Shown: positions 6,809 through 14,585, counted from the first letter of the stretch. The stretch is DNA of 14,994 nt from JACCYI01 sp036389195 (GCA_036389195.1 DASVQH010000053.1:1-14994); one strand, 5' to 3'. A program made the numbers and translations. The notes: generated by a model from the letters alone, not told the origin.

Positions 6809-7954
6809 ATGGGCGCTCTCCCCACATCGGCCGGGGTCGAGGAGATCCCGCTCGCCCGTCCGGTCCTCGGTGACGCCGAGGAGCTGGCGGTGCTCGACGT
6901 GCTGCGCTCGGGCCAGCTGTCGCTGGGTCCGCGCGCCCCCGCGTTCGAGCAGGCGTTCGCCGAGCGCGTCGGCGCGCGCCACGCGAGCGCCGTCTCGTCG
7001 GGGACCGCGGCCCTGCATCTCGCCCTGCGCGCGGTGGGGGTGACCGACGGCGACGAGGTGGTCACGACGCCGTTCTCCTTCGTCGCCACCGCCAACGCGG
7101 TGCTCTACGAGCGGGCGCGGCCGGTGTTCGCCGACATCGACCCGGTGACGCTGAACCTCGACCCGGCGGCCGCCGCGGCGGCGATCACCGAGCGCACCCG
7201 CGCGCTGCTGCCCGTGCACATCTTCGGCTATCCGGCCGACGTCGCGCGCCTGGAGCGGCACAAGCTGCCGATCGTCGAGGACGCCGCCCAGGCGCTCGGC
7301 GCGCGCCACGGCGACGGGGTCGCCGTGGGCGGCCGCGGCCATCCGGCGATCTTCGGCTTCTACGCCAACAAGCAGCTGACGACCGGCGAGGGCGGGATGG
7401 TCGTGATGGGCTCGGAGGCGATGAAGGTGCGGATCGACTCCGAGCGCAACCAGGGCCGCGCGCCGGACATGGGGTGGCTCGACCACGACCGGCTGGGCTT
7501 CAACTACCGGCTGTCGGACATCGCGTGCGCCCTGGGGACGGCGCAGCTCGAGCGCCTCGACGACATGCTCGCGGCGCGGGCCCGCGTCGCCGCCCTCTAC
7601 CGCGAGGCGCTGGCCCCGCTGGCCGCCGAGCGGGGCCTCGAGCTCCCGTGCCCGGACGCCGGCGGCGATCACCGCGGCTGGTTCGTGTGGGTGGTCCAGC
7701 TGCCCCACGACGTCGACCGCGACGAGACGATGATGGCGCTGCACGGCCACGGGGTGCGCTCCAAGCCCTACCTGCCGGCCATCCACCTGATGTCGTTCTA
7801 CCGCGAGCGCTTCGGGCACCGCCCGGGGGAGTTCCCGGTCGCCGAGGACGTCGCCGCGCGCTCGCTGGCGCTGCCGTTCTTCCCGGAGATGACCGAGGGC
7901 CAGGTCGCCCGGGTCGCCGAGGCGCTCGGCCAGGTCATCGCTTACTTGAAGTAG
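6809..7954 (+). CDS. DegT/DnrJ/EryC1/StrS-family PLP aminotransferase
   Basis: A 381-residue fold-type I aminotransferase of the sugar-nucleotide (SAT) family, whose members transfer an amino group from glutamate or glutamine to a keto-sugar nucleotide. Visible landmarks in order are SSGTAALHLALRA (cofactor phosphate binding), DEVVTTPFSFVATANAVLY, VFADIDPVTLNLD and PVHIFGYPAD. IVEDAAQALGARH carries the PLP-N1 aspartate region, and FGFYANKQLTTGEGGM has the Schiff-base Lys188. RNQGRA and GFNYRLSDIACALGTAQL complete the list. Length is normal. The precise sugar cannot be told: no nucleotide-sugar dehydratase, epimerase or glycosyltransferase lies nearby, so it is an orphan in this window. It follows cimA by 16 bases and may be the last gene of that operon. 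Its 3' end overlaps the convergent GNAT gene by 13 bases. The start ATG at 6809 has no good SD. Confidence 0.92.
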   Translation: MGALPTSAGVEEIPLARPVLGDAEELAVLDVLRSGQLSLGPRAPAFEQAFAERVGARHASAVSSGTAALHLALRAVGVTDGDEVVTTPFSFVATANAVLYERARPVFADIDPVTLNLDPAAAAAAITERTRALLPVHIFGYPADVARLERHKLPIVEDAAQALGARHGDGVAVGGRGHPAIFGFYANKQLTTGEGGMVVMGSEAMKVRIDSERNQGRAPDMGWLDHDRLGFNYRLSDIACALGTAQLERLDDMLAARARVAALYREALAPLAAERGLELPCPDAGGDHRGWFVWVVQLPHDVDRDETMMALHGHGVRSKPYLPAIHLMSFYRERFGHRPGEFPVAEDVAARSLALPFFPEMTEGQVARVAEALGQVIAYLK

Positions 7955-8553
7955 GAGATGAAGCCGCGCCCGCCGATGGCGCGCGCGGTGCGCGGGTCCT
8001 CGGCGGCGCGCACGCTCGTGCGCCGGAAGCCGAGGTGCTCGTAGAGCGCGCGCCCGGCGGCGTTGTCGAGCCCGGTGTCCAGCGCGACCCCCGAGGCGCC
8101 GCCCCGTTCCGCCTCCTCCGCCGCCGCCGCGAGCAGCGCCGTGGCGACGCCGCGACGCCGGAAGGCGGCCGCCACCGCCAGCGCGTCGACGTAGTAGGCG
8201 TCGACGGGCGGCCGCGGCGTCAGCCGGCCGGCGGCCCGGAGGTGGCGGGTGATGGCGATCCACCGCCACGGCGGCACCCGCCGCAGCGAGAGCGACACGA
8301 AGCGGGTGGCCAGCGCGTTGCCCTCGCGCAGGCGGAAGCCGGCGAGCACGCCGGCCAGCTCCCCGTCGACGATCGCCACGCGGCTGACCTCGTAGCTGGC
8401 GGTGTGGCCCGGCAGCGTCCACATCCGCGCCAGCAGCCGGCGGGCGCGCCGCTCGCCGCCGGCGTAGGCGTCGTAGTACGGCGCCGCCGACTCGTACAGC
8501 AGTCCCGCGGCGGCCCGGTCGTCCGGGCGGGCGGCGCGCACCTCGAGCTCCAT
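7942..8553 (-). CDS. GNAT-family N-acetyltransferase
   Basis: A 203-residue single-domain acetyl-CoA-dependent N-acetyltransferase of unknown substrate. The N-terminal third (EVRAARPDDRAAAGLLYESA) is the usual first strand and helix of GNAT proteins. A central strand, YYVDALAVAAAF, is followed by the acetyl-CoA pyrophosphate-binding loop RRRGVATALL. GVALDTGLDNAAGRALYEHLGF is the classic C-terminal motif B region. The start is taken at the ATG ending at 8553 (MELEVR); an in-frame ATG three codons upstream at 8562 (MPGMEL) is possible and would lie inside the palindrome between this gene and argH. The 3' end overlaps the convergent DegT-type gene by 13 nt. It diverges from argH with only 19 nt between starts. 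Although N-acetylglutamate synthases are GNATs, nothing here shows a role in arginine synthesis. Confidence 0.88.
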   Translation of the reverse strand: MELEVRAARPDDRAAAGLLYESAAPYYDAYAGGERRARRLLARMWTLPGHTASYEVSRVAIVDGELAGVLAGFRLREGNALATRFVSLSLRRVPPWRWIAITRHLRAAGRLTPRPPVDAYYVDALAVAAAFRRRGVATALLAAAAEEAERGGASGVALDTGLDNAAGRALYEHLGFRRTSVRAAEDPRTARAIGGRGFISYFK

Positions 8554-8556
8554 CCC

Positions 8557-8569
8557 CGGCATGATGCCG
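8557..8569. repeat. Perfect 13-nt palindrome between divergent GNAT and argH starts
   Basis: CGGCATGATGCCG is a perfect inverted repeat around a central G at 8563. It occupies most of the 19 nt between the two divergent start codons and contains alternative ATGs for both genes (8561 for argH, 8562 for the GNAT gene). It may be an operator or a symmetric start region; chance is possible for a 13-nt odd palindrome. Confidence 0.55.
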
Positions 8570-8572
8570 ACC

Positions 8573-9939
<1,367 letters not shown>

Positions 9940-9943
<4 letters not shown>

Positions 9944-10530
9944 GCGCGCCGCTCCCGCGCGCCTTCTACGCCCGGCCGGTCGTCGACGTGGCGCGCGACC
10001 TCCTCGGCTGCGTCGTCGCCTTCGAGGGCGCCGCGGGGAAGATCGTCGAGACCGAGGCCTACCACGACTCAGAGCCCGCCTGTCATGCGCACATCGGGCT
10101 GACCGCGCGCACCCACGTGCTCTTCGGGCCGCCGGGCCGCGCCTACGTGTACCGCTCCTACGGGATCCACGCGCTGCTCAACGCGGTCGCCGAGCCCGAA
10201 GGCGTCGGCGCCGCCGTGCTGATCCGCGCGCTGGAGCCGGAGGCCGGCCTCGAGCGGATGCGCGAGCGGCGCGGGCGCCACGCGCTGCTGGACCTCTGCT
10301 CGGGGCCGGGGAAGCTGACGCAGGCGCTGGGCGTCGACCTCGCCGAGAACACCACCGACCTCGTCGACGGCCCGATCGCCATCCTCCCGCGCGACGGCCC
10401 GCCGCCGGGGATCGTCGTGGGGCCGCGGATCGGGATCACCAAGGCCGCCGAGCTGCCGTGGCGCTTCTGCTCCGCCGGGTCGCGGTTCGTCTCGCGGCCG
10501 TGGCCGCCGGGGCTGCGCGAGACGCTGTAG
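9940..10530 (+). CDS. 3-methyladenine (alkyladenine) DNA glycosylase, AAG family
   Basis: This base-excision repair enzyme removes alkylated purines such as 3-methyladenine and probably hypoxanthine. The 196-residue protein matches the AAG/MPG fold: FYARPVVDVARDLLGC at the N-terminus, then KIVETEAYHD with the probable catalytic Glu39 and base-stacking Tyr41 (human Glu125/Tyr127 equivalents). His49, RTHVLFGPPGRAYVYRSYGIHALLNAV, GPGKLTQALG and the DNA-contacting GPRIGITKAAELPWRF follow. The upstream frame stays open through argH, but family similarity begins at LPRAFYARP. The most economical start is the TTG at 9940, which overlaps the argH stop as TTGA, mirroring the ATGA/GTGA junctions elsewhere. 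There is no good SD. It lies 7 nt from the end of the convergent PBP gene. Confidence 0.93.
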
Positions 10531-10537
10531 CGAGCGG

Positions 10538-12961
10538 CTAGGGCGGGGTGCCGTCGCCGGCCGCCGCGCCGCCGCCGCCGCCCGCCGTCCCGCCGCCCTC
10601 GGCCTCCGGGGCGGGCGCGGACTGCGCCGGCGGCGCCTGCGGCTCGGGCGCCGGCTGAGGCGCCGGCGCGGTCGTGCCGCCGGTCCCGCCGGTGCCGCCG
10701 CCGCTCGGCGCCGGCGCGGGCGCGGCGGGCGCCGGCGTGGGCGCGGCCTGGGTCGCGGGCGCGGGGGTGGCGCCGGCCGCCGGCGCCGCCGGGGAAGCCG
10801 CGGCCGGCGGCGCGGTGCCGCTCTCGGCGCCGGCGTCGTCCTCCTCGTCGTCCCGCTTCTCGGGGTAGATCGCGAAGGCCGCGGTCATGAAGTCGTGCCA
10901 GATCGCCGCCGGGTAGGTGCCGCCCGCGACCGGCTCGCCCTGCCACTCGGTCTTCATCGGGCGGAAGCCGTCCGGATAGCCGACCCAGACCGCCACCGTG
11001 TAGCGGCGCGACCAGCCGGCGAACCAGGCGTCGGAGTACTCCTCGGTCGTGCCGGTCTTGCCGGCGGAGAGCTGGTCCGGGCCGAGCCACGCGCGCTTGC
11101 CCGTGCCGTCGCGGGTCACCGTCTGCAGGATCCCGGAGACCTGGTCGGCGACGCCCGTGGAGAGGATCCGCCGCTCGCGCACGCGGTTGCGGGCAAGATG
11201 GCCGTTCGGGAGCTTGATCGCCTTGGCCTTCTTGCCGTCGCCGCGGAGGATCGCCGAGATCCCGGGCGGGCCGGGGACGTTGCGGATGCCGCCGCGGAAG
11301 CGACCGGCGTCCGGGCTCATCGTCCCGTAGACGAGCTGGCCACGGCTGGCGAAGGTCAGGTAGGCGTGCGCGAGATCGAGCGGCGTCACGCCCTGGCGCA
11401 GCCCGCCGAGCGTCATGGCGTAGTTGGTCGAGACGTCGGTGCGGATCCCCATCCGCCGCGCCAGGCTGGCGATCCGCCGCGTCCCCACCTTCACGCCGAC
11501 CTGGGCGTAGACGGAGTTGTCGGAGAACGTCGTCGCGCGCGCGAGGGTCGTCACGCCCGAGTAGGCGTTCTCGTAGTTGTTGACGACGAACTTCTCGCTC
11601 GAGCGCGGGACGCGGATCGTCTGCTTGCTCGAGACCCAGGTCGAGTTGGGGGAGATGCCGTCGGACAGCGCCTGCGCGAGCACGAACGGCTTGAACGCCG
11701 ACCCGGGCTGGCGCTGCCCCTGCGTCGCGAGGTTGAAGGGCCGGTCCGCGTAGCGCTCCGACGGCCCGCCCACCATCGCGCGGACCTCGCCGGTCCGGTT
11801 GTCGAGCACGACCATCGCGGCCTCGGGACCGCCCGTGCGGCTGAGCCACCGCTGGACGCTGGTCTCCGCGGCCTCCTGCAGCCGGCTGTCGATCGTCGTG
11901 CGGATCCGCAGCCCGCCCTCGAAGGCGCGGCGCGCGCCGACCGAGCCGCCGCCGAGCTCGTCGACGATCTGCTGCTTGACCCACGAGGTGAAGTAGGGGT
12001 AGGGCGTCTCCTCCTGCGGCGGGCGGACCTCGCCCTCGACCGGCAGCGGGGTGGCGATCGCGGTCGCGTACTGGCCCGCGTCGAGGTAGCCCTGCTCGCG
12101 CATCTTGCCCAGCACGACGTCGCGGCGGCCGCGCGCGGCCTTCGGGTGCGCCAGCGGGTCGTACATGCTCGGCGAGGCCACGACGCCGGCCAGCATCGCG
12201 GCTTCGGCGGGCAGCAGCTGGCTGGCGCACCGGACCTGCGGCTTGGGGCTGTCGCAGCCGTCGTGGTTGTAGCCGAAGTAGGTTCGCGCGGCGGCCTCCA
12301 GGCCGTAGGCGCCGTTGCCGAAGTAGATCGAGTTCAGGTAGTTGCGCATGATGTGCGCCTTGGACCACTTGCGGCTGATGTGGAAGGCCAGCGCCGCCTC
12401 GCGGACCTTGTTGAGCAGCGTGCGCTGCGACTGCGCGGCCGTCGCGTTCTTGACGAACTGCTGGGTGATGGTCGAGCCGCCCTGGACGGCGCCGCCGGCG
12501 ACCACGTCCTGGTAGAGCGCGCGCGCCGTGCCCTGGAGGTCCACCCCGGGGTGGGTGAGGAAGCGCTGATCCTCGATCGCGATGATCGCGTGGGTCATCA
12601 CCACGGGGATCTCGTTCTCGCGCAGCAGGATCCGGTTCTGCGCGCCCGTGAGGATCCCCAGGCGGCGACCCGTGCGGTCCTCGACCACCGAGTTCTTCGA
12701 CGACAGCTCGAGGCGGTCGATCTCCGGCAGGTCGGCGGCGACGGCCATCATCATCCCGAAGGCCGCCGAGACGGCGGCGAGGATCCCCAGGCCGGTGAGC
12801 AGCGCCAGGAGCCGGAGCTTCTTGATGCGCACGCGCGCCCGCGGGGGCGGAGGCGACGGCGGGCCCGGGTGGAGCGGGATCACGTCGGCGCCGGGATGTC
12901 GCTCGAGCTCGGGCATCGGTGTGGCGGTCGGGCCGCGGCGGGGCGCTCGCTCCGACGGCAT
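10538..12961 (-). CDS. Class A penicillin-binding protein (bifunctional transglycosylase/transpeptidase)
   Basis: It polymerises and cross-links peptidoglycan outside the membrane. The 807-residue protein has a Pro/Arg-rich cytoplasmic N-terminus (1-50), one membrane anchor (about 51-76), and a GT51 glycosyltransferase domain. That domain includes catalytic Glu130 in EDQRF, QGGSTITQQFVKN, NKVREA, and YLNSIYFGNGAYGLEAAARTYFG. The transpeptidase domain has all three motifs: Ser421-x-x-Lys424 (SAFK), Ser480-Asp-Asn482, and Lys635-Thr-Gly637. After about residue 702 comes an acidic patch and a ~105-residue Ala/Pro/Gly/Thr-rich tail. The residue after IM in YLN motif IV is Arg, where Glu is common. 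The ATG at 12961 gives the longest reading; Met16 (12916) is an alternative, and neither has a clear SD. It diverges from tyrS across 57 nt. ponA/pbp naming cannot be settled from sequence alone. Confidence 0.95.
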   Translation of the reverse strand: MPSERAPRRGPTATPMPELERHPGADVIPLHPGPPSPPPPRARVRIKKLRLLALLTGLGILAAVSAAFGMMMAVAADLPEIDRLELSSKNSVVEDRTGRRLGILTGAQNRILLRENEIPVVMTHAIIAIEDQRFLTHPGVDLQGTARALYQDVVAGGAVQGGSTITQQFVKNATAAQSQRTLLNKVREAALAFHISRKWSKAHIMRNYLNSIYFGNGAYGLEAAARTYFGYNHDGCDSPKPQVRCASQLLPAEAAMLAGVVASPSMYDPLAHPKAARGRRDVVLGKMREQGYLDAGQYATAIATPLPVEGEVRPPQEETPYPYFTSWVKQQIVDELGGGSVGARRAFEGGLRIRTTIDSRLQEAAETSVQRWLSRTGGPEAAMVVLDNRTGEVRAMVGGPSERYADRPFNLATQGQRQPGSAFKPFVLAQALSDGISPNSTWVSSKQTIRVPRSSEKFVVNNYENAYSGVTTLARATTFSDNSVYAQVGVKVGTRRIASLARRMGIRTDVSTNYAMTLGGLRQGVTPLDLAHAYLTFASRGQLVYGTMSPDAGRFRGGIRNVPGPPGISAILRGDGKKAKAIKLPNGHLARNRVRERRILSTGVADQVSGILQTVTRDGTGKRAWLGPDQLSAGKTGTTEEYSDAWFAGWSRRYTVAVWVGYPDGFRPMKTEWQGEPVAGGTYPAAIWHDFMTAAFAIYPEKRDDEEDDAGAESGTAPPAAASPAAPAAGATPAPATQAAPTPAPAAPAPAPSGGGTGGTGGTTAPAPQPAPEPQAPPAQSAPAPEAEGGGTAGGGGGAAAGDGTPP
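10545..10835 (-). repeat. Low-complexity repeats encoding the Ala/Pro/Gly tail of the PBP
   Basis: The stretch is dominated by short imperfect copies of GGCGCCGGC and related G+C-only words, reading Ala-Pro-Ala-Pro and Gly-Gly-Thr runs in the PBP frame. GGCGCC-type palindromes recur many times, so the region can form strong hairpins and is a likely site of slippage or assembly error. It sits at the convergent junction with the glycosylase gene. Confidence 0.75.
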
Positions 12962-12967
12962 GCCTGT

Positions 12968-12988
12968 GACCGCCGCGAGCGGGCGGTC
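12968..12988. repeat. Inverted repeat in the PBP-tyrS divergent spacer
   Basis: Perfect 7-nt arms GACCGCC and GGCGGTC flank a 7-nt spacer. In the tyrS direction the right arm covers the expected -35 position; in the PBP direction the repeat would lie in the leader just before the ATG. It could be an operator or a 5' RNA hairpin on the PBP transcript. Confidence 0.5.
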
Positions 12989-13000
12989 GTCGGGGTCGAG

Positions 13001-13010
13001 AGCCTAGCAT
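13001..13010. promoter_or_regulatory. Overlapping divergent -10 hexamers (PBP and tyrS)
   Basis: AGCCTAGCAT contains TAGCAT (13005-13010) on +, eight bases before the tyrS ATG at 13019, and TAGGCT (13006-13001) on -, about 40 nt before the PBP ATG. The two hexamers share the central TA. The + strand spacing implies transcription starting at or near the tyrS ATG, a leaderless mRNA, which is common in actinobacteria. No strong -35 is seen on either strand. Confidence 0.4.
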
Positions 13011-13018
13011 TGGGTCCG

Positions 13019-14206
13019 ATGCCCACCCCGCCGCCCGAGGCCGTCGCGGCCGCCGCCCAGCTGGCCCGCAACGCCGTCGAGTGCCTGCCCGCGGGCGCGC
13101 TCGCCGAGCGCCTCGCCGAGGGCCGCCCGCTGCGCGTCAAGCTCGGCCTCGACCCGACCGCCGCCGACGTCCACCTCGGCCACACCGTGGTGCTCCAGAA
13201 GCTGCGCGAGTTCCAGGACGCGGGTCACACCGTCGTGCTGATCATCGGCGACTACACCGCGCGCGTGGGCGACCCGAGCGGGCGCTCGGCGACGCGCCCG
13301 CTGCTCTCGGGCGAGGAGATCGACGCCAACGCGCGGACCTACGTCGACCAGGCGGCGCGCGTGCTGCGTACGGACGAGCGGCTGGAGATCCGCCACAACT
13401 CCGAGTGGCTCGACATGCCGACCGACGCGCTCTTCCGCCTCGTCCGCACGGTGACGGTGGCCCAGATCCTCGAGCGCGAGGACTTCGCGCGCCGCTGGGC
13501 CGGCTCTGAGCCGATCTCGCTGCTCGAGCTGCTGTACCCGGTGCTGCAGGGCTACGACTCGGTGGCGGTTCGCGCCGACGTGGAGCTCGGCGGCACCGAC
13601 CAGACCTTCAACCTGCTGATGGGCCGGGCGATCCAGCAGGCCTACGGCCAGCCGCCGCAGGTGGTGCTGACGATGCCGCTGCTCGTGGGGATCGACGGCG
13701 CGCAGAAGATGTCGAAGTCGCTGGGCAACCACATCGGCGTCACCGAGGCGGCCGGCGAGATGTACGGCCGCACGCTCTCGCTCCCCGACGCCGCCATGCC
13801 CGGGTGGTACGACCTGCTGCTCGGATCGCCGGTGCCGGGGGCGGGCGGACCGCGCGAGGCCAAGCGCGCGCTGGCGCGGGCGCTCGTGGAGCGGTTCGCC
13901 GGCGGGCCGGACGCGGCGGCGGCCGCCGAGGCCGAGTTCGACCGCGTGTTCGTCGCGCGCGACGTGCCGGCCGAGGTCGAGGAGGCCTCGGTGGCCTGTC
14001 CCGACGGGACGGCGCACCTGCCGGAGGTCATCGTGGCCGTGTTCGGGGGCTCGCGCTCCGACGCGCGCCGGGCGATCGCCCAGGGGGCGGTCCGGCTGGA
14101 CGGCGACGTCGTGGACGCCGGCACGCTCGACGTGGCGTGCGGGAAGCTCGACGGCGCGGTGCTGCAGGTCGGCAAGCGGCGCTTCCGGCGCTTGATCGTC
14201 GCCTGA
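13019..14206 (+). CDS. tyrS: Tyrosyl-tRNA synthetase
   Basis: This class I synthetase charges tRNA-Tyr with tyrosine. The 395-residue protein carries the HIGH equivalent His52-Leu-Gly-His55 within LGLDPTAADVHLGHTVVLQK, then LIIGDYTARVGDPSGRS, YPVLQGYDSVAVRADVELGG and TDQTFNLLMGR. The KMSKS loop is at 230-234 (QKMSKSLGN). The last 60 residues form an S4 RNA-binding domain (LPEVIVAVFGGSRSDARRAIAQGAVRLDGD). The HLGHT and DPTAADVHLGH pattern resembles the TyrZ-like bacterial clade more than the E. coli TyrS clade. The start at 13019 follows a TAGCAT box by eight bases, so a leaderless message is likely and there is no room for a T-box leader. The gene ends only 26 nt before the first rRNA promoter -10 candidate, with no terminator visible between them. 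Confidence 0.97.
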   Translation: MPTPPPEAVAAAAQLARNAVECLPAGALAERLAEGRPLRVKLGLDPTAADVHLGHTVVLQKLREFQDAGHTVVLIIGDYTARVGDPSGRSATRPLLSGEEIDANARTYVDQAARVLRTDERLEIRHNSEWLDMPTDALFRLVRTVTVAQILEREDFARRWAGSEPISLLELLYPVLQGYDSVAVRADVELGGTDQTFNLLMGRAIQQAYGQPPQVVLTMPLLVGIDGAQKMSKSLGNHIGVTEAAGEMYGRTLSLPDAAMPGWYDLLLGSPVPGAGGPREAKRALARALVERFAGGPDAAAAAEAEFDRVFVARDVPAEVEEASVACPDGTAHLPEVIVAVFGGSRSDARRAIAQGAVRLDGDVVDAGTLDVACGKLDGAVLQVGKRRFRRLIVA

Positions 14207-14208
14207 GC

Positions 14209-14237
14209 TTCGCGTCGGTCGGGCGGGGTGCTACATT
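14209..14237 (+). promoter_or_regulatory. rRNA operon promoter P1 (candidate)
   Basis: TTCGCG (14209-14214), a 17-nt spacer and TACATT (14232-14237) give a moderate sigma-70-type promoter starting directly after the tyrS stop. The -10 context GCTACATT closely matches that of P2 (GCTACACT). The discriminator after it is G+C-rich, as expected for stringently controlled rRNA promoters. Confidence 0.55.
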
Positions 14238-14280
14238 CCCTCGCCGCTGCAGGAGGGCGCTGAAGGGCCGGCCCGGAAGG

Positions 14281-14309
14281 TTGAGGGGCCGCGACTGGCG
14301 CGCTACACT
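14281..14309 (+). promoter_or_regulatory. rRNA operon promoter P2
   Basis: TTGAGG (14281-14286), a 17-nt spacer and TACACT (14304-14309) form the best sigma-70-type promoter in the window. A G+C-rich discriminator (GCGGAGC) follows, and transcription would begin near 14316. It lies 72 nt downstream of P1, the tandem layout usual for rrn operons. Confidence 0.75.
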
Positions 14310-14318
14310 GCGGAGCCC

Positions 14319-14348
14319 GCTCGAAAGAGCACCGGGGAGTCCCCCCGG
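14319..14348 (+). other. Two adjacent small hairpins at the rRNA leader start
   Basis: GCTC-GAAA-GAGC (14319-14330) is a perfect stem capped by a GNRA-type tetraloop. One base later CCGGGG (14332-14337) pairs with CCCCGG (14343-14348) across a 5-nt loop. Neither is followed by a T-run, so they are not typical intrinsic terminators. They start within a few bases of the predicted P2 transcript 5' end. Confidence 0.55.
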
Positions 14349-14363
14349 CAGTCTCGGGCGCAC

Positions 14364-14376
14364 GGTCTTTGAAAAC
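14364..14376 (+). promoter_or_regulatory. boxA-like antitermination element
   Basis: GGTCTTTGAAAAC resembles the rrn boxA consensus (TGCTCTTTAACA-like) and the TCTTTGAAAACT element found in many Gram-positive rRNA leaders. NusB/NusE (S10) would bind it in the nascent RNA to prevent premature Rho termination of the operon. Confidence 0.7.
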
Positions 14377-14384
14377 TCAACAGC

Positions 14385-14436
14385 ATGCGCACCCGGCCGA
14401 CCGAGGGCCTAGTCCTCGGGCAAGCCGAGTGTGCGT
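14385..14436 (+). other. Nested stem in the 16S leader with competing inner hairpins
   Basis: ATGCGCAC (14385-14392) can pair with GTGTGCGT (14429-14436) in RNA, allowing G-U pairs. Inside, CCGAGG (14401-14406) pairs perfectly with CCTCGG (14414-14419), while the same CTCGG can instead pair with CCGAG (14425-14429). The second inner option uses one base of the outer stem. Confidence 0.45.
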
Positions 14437-14447
14437 CCAGGTTCGAC

Positions 14448-14481
14448 CTGCCCCGATGGCCTTCTGGCCGTCGCGAGGCAG
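14448..14481 (+). other. Leader hairpin with extended stem
   Basis: CGATGGCC (14454-14461) pairs with GGCCGTCG (14466-14473) around a TTCT loop, with one G-U pair. CTGCC (14448-14452) and GGCAG (14477-14481) extend it on the outside after a small internal loop. This is the longest local stem in the leader. Confidence 0.6.
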
Positions 14482-14523
14482 ACCAAAGAGTCAAGTAGGA
14501 AGCAGTACCTCGTCATGGAACCC

Positions 14524-14549
14524 GCGCCGCCACTGTGTACCGGCGGCGC
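14524..14549 (+). other. G+C-rich hairpin 37 nt before 16S rRNA
   Basis: GCGCCGCC (14524-14531) and GGCGGCGC (14542-14549) are a perfect 8-bp stem with a 10-nt loop. GGAACC and GGTTC just outside can extend it imperfectly. It may be a processing signal or part of the larger pre-16S stem; no T-tract follows. Confidence 0.55.
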
Positions 14550-14585
14550 CTCGTGTGGTTCATGTCGGCTTTTCGTGAGCAGTTC

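Larger units (their letters stand above)
14310..14585 (+). other. Structured 16S rRNA leader (pre-rRNA 5' external spacer)
   Basis: No protein gene is visible in this non-coding stretch. It holds a boxA-like element and several hairpins, listed separately. It should be transcribed from P1/P2 and removed during 16S maturation, probably by base pairing with sequence downstream of 16S that lies outside the window. Confidence 0.8.

Noticed and set aside
7942..8553. GNAT gene as argA (N-acetylglutamate synthase)
   Set aside because: Only proximity to argH suggests it; the sequence shows a generic GNAT domain with no feature I can tie to glutamate acetylation.
10545..10835. GGCGCCGGC repeats as a CRISPR or mobile-element trace
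   Set aside because: The copies are imperfect, unequally spaced, in frame with the PBP gene, and encode an Ala/Pro tail; there are no spacers, cas genes or transposase.
10158..13010. 950-codon frame on - parallel to the PBP gene, and an even longer + frame across it
   Set aside because: Both are frame-shifted or antisense readings of the PBP gene with no motif; the PBP reading has all catalytic motifs.
12962..13018. T-box or other tRNA-sensing leader before tyrS
   Set aside because: Only 57 nt separate the divergent starts and the probable transcript begins near the ATG; there is no room or T-box sequence.
14332..14348. Intrinsic terminator between tyrS and 16S
   Set aside because: The hairpin is present but no T-run follows, and it lies downstream of both rRNA promoters.
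14369..14578. Small ORF in the rRNA leader
   Set aside because: It lies over boxA and the leader stems, with no ribosome binding site or protein similarity that I recognise.
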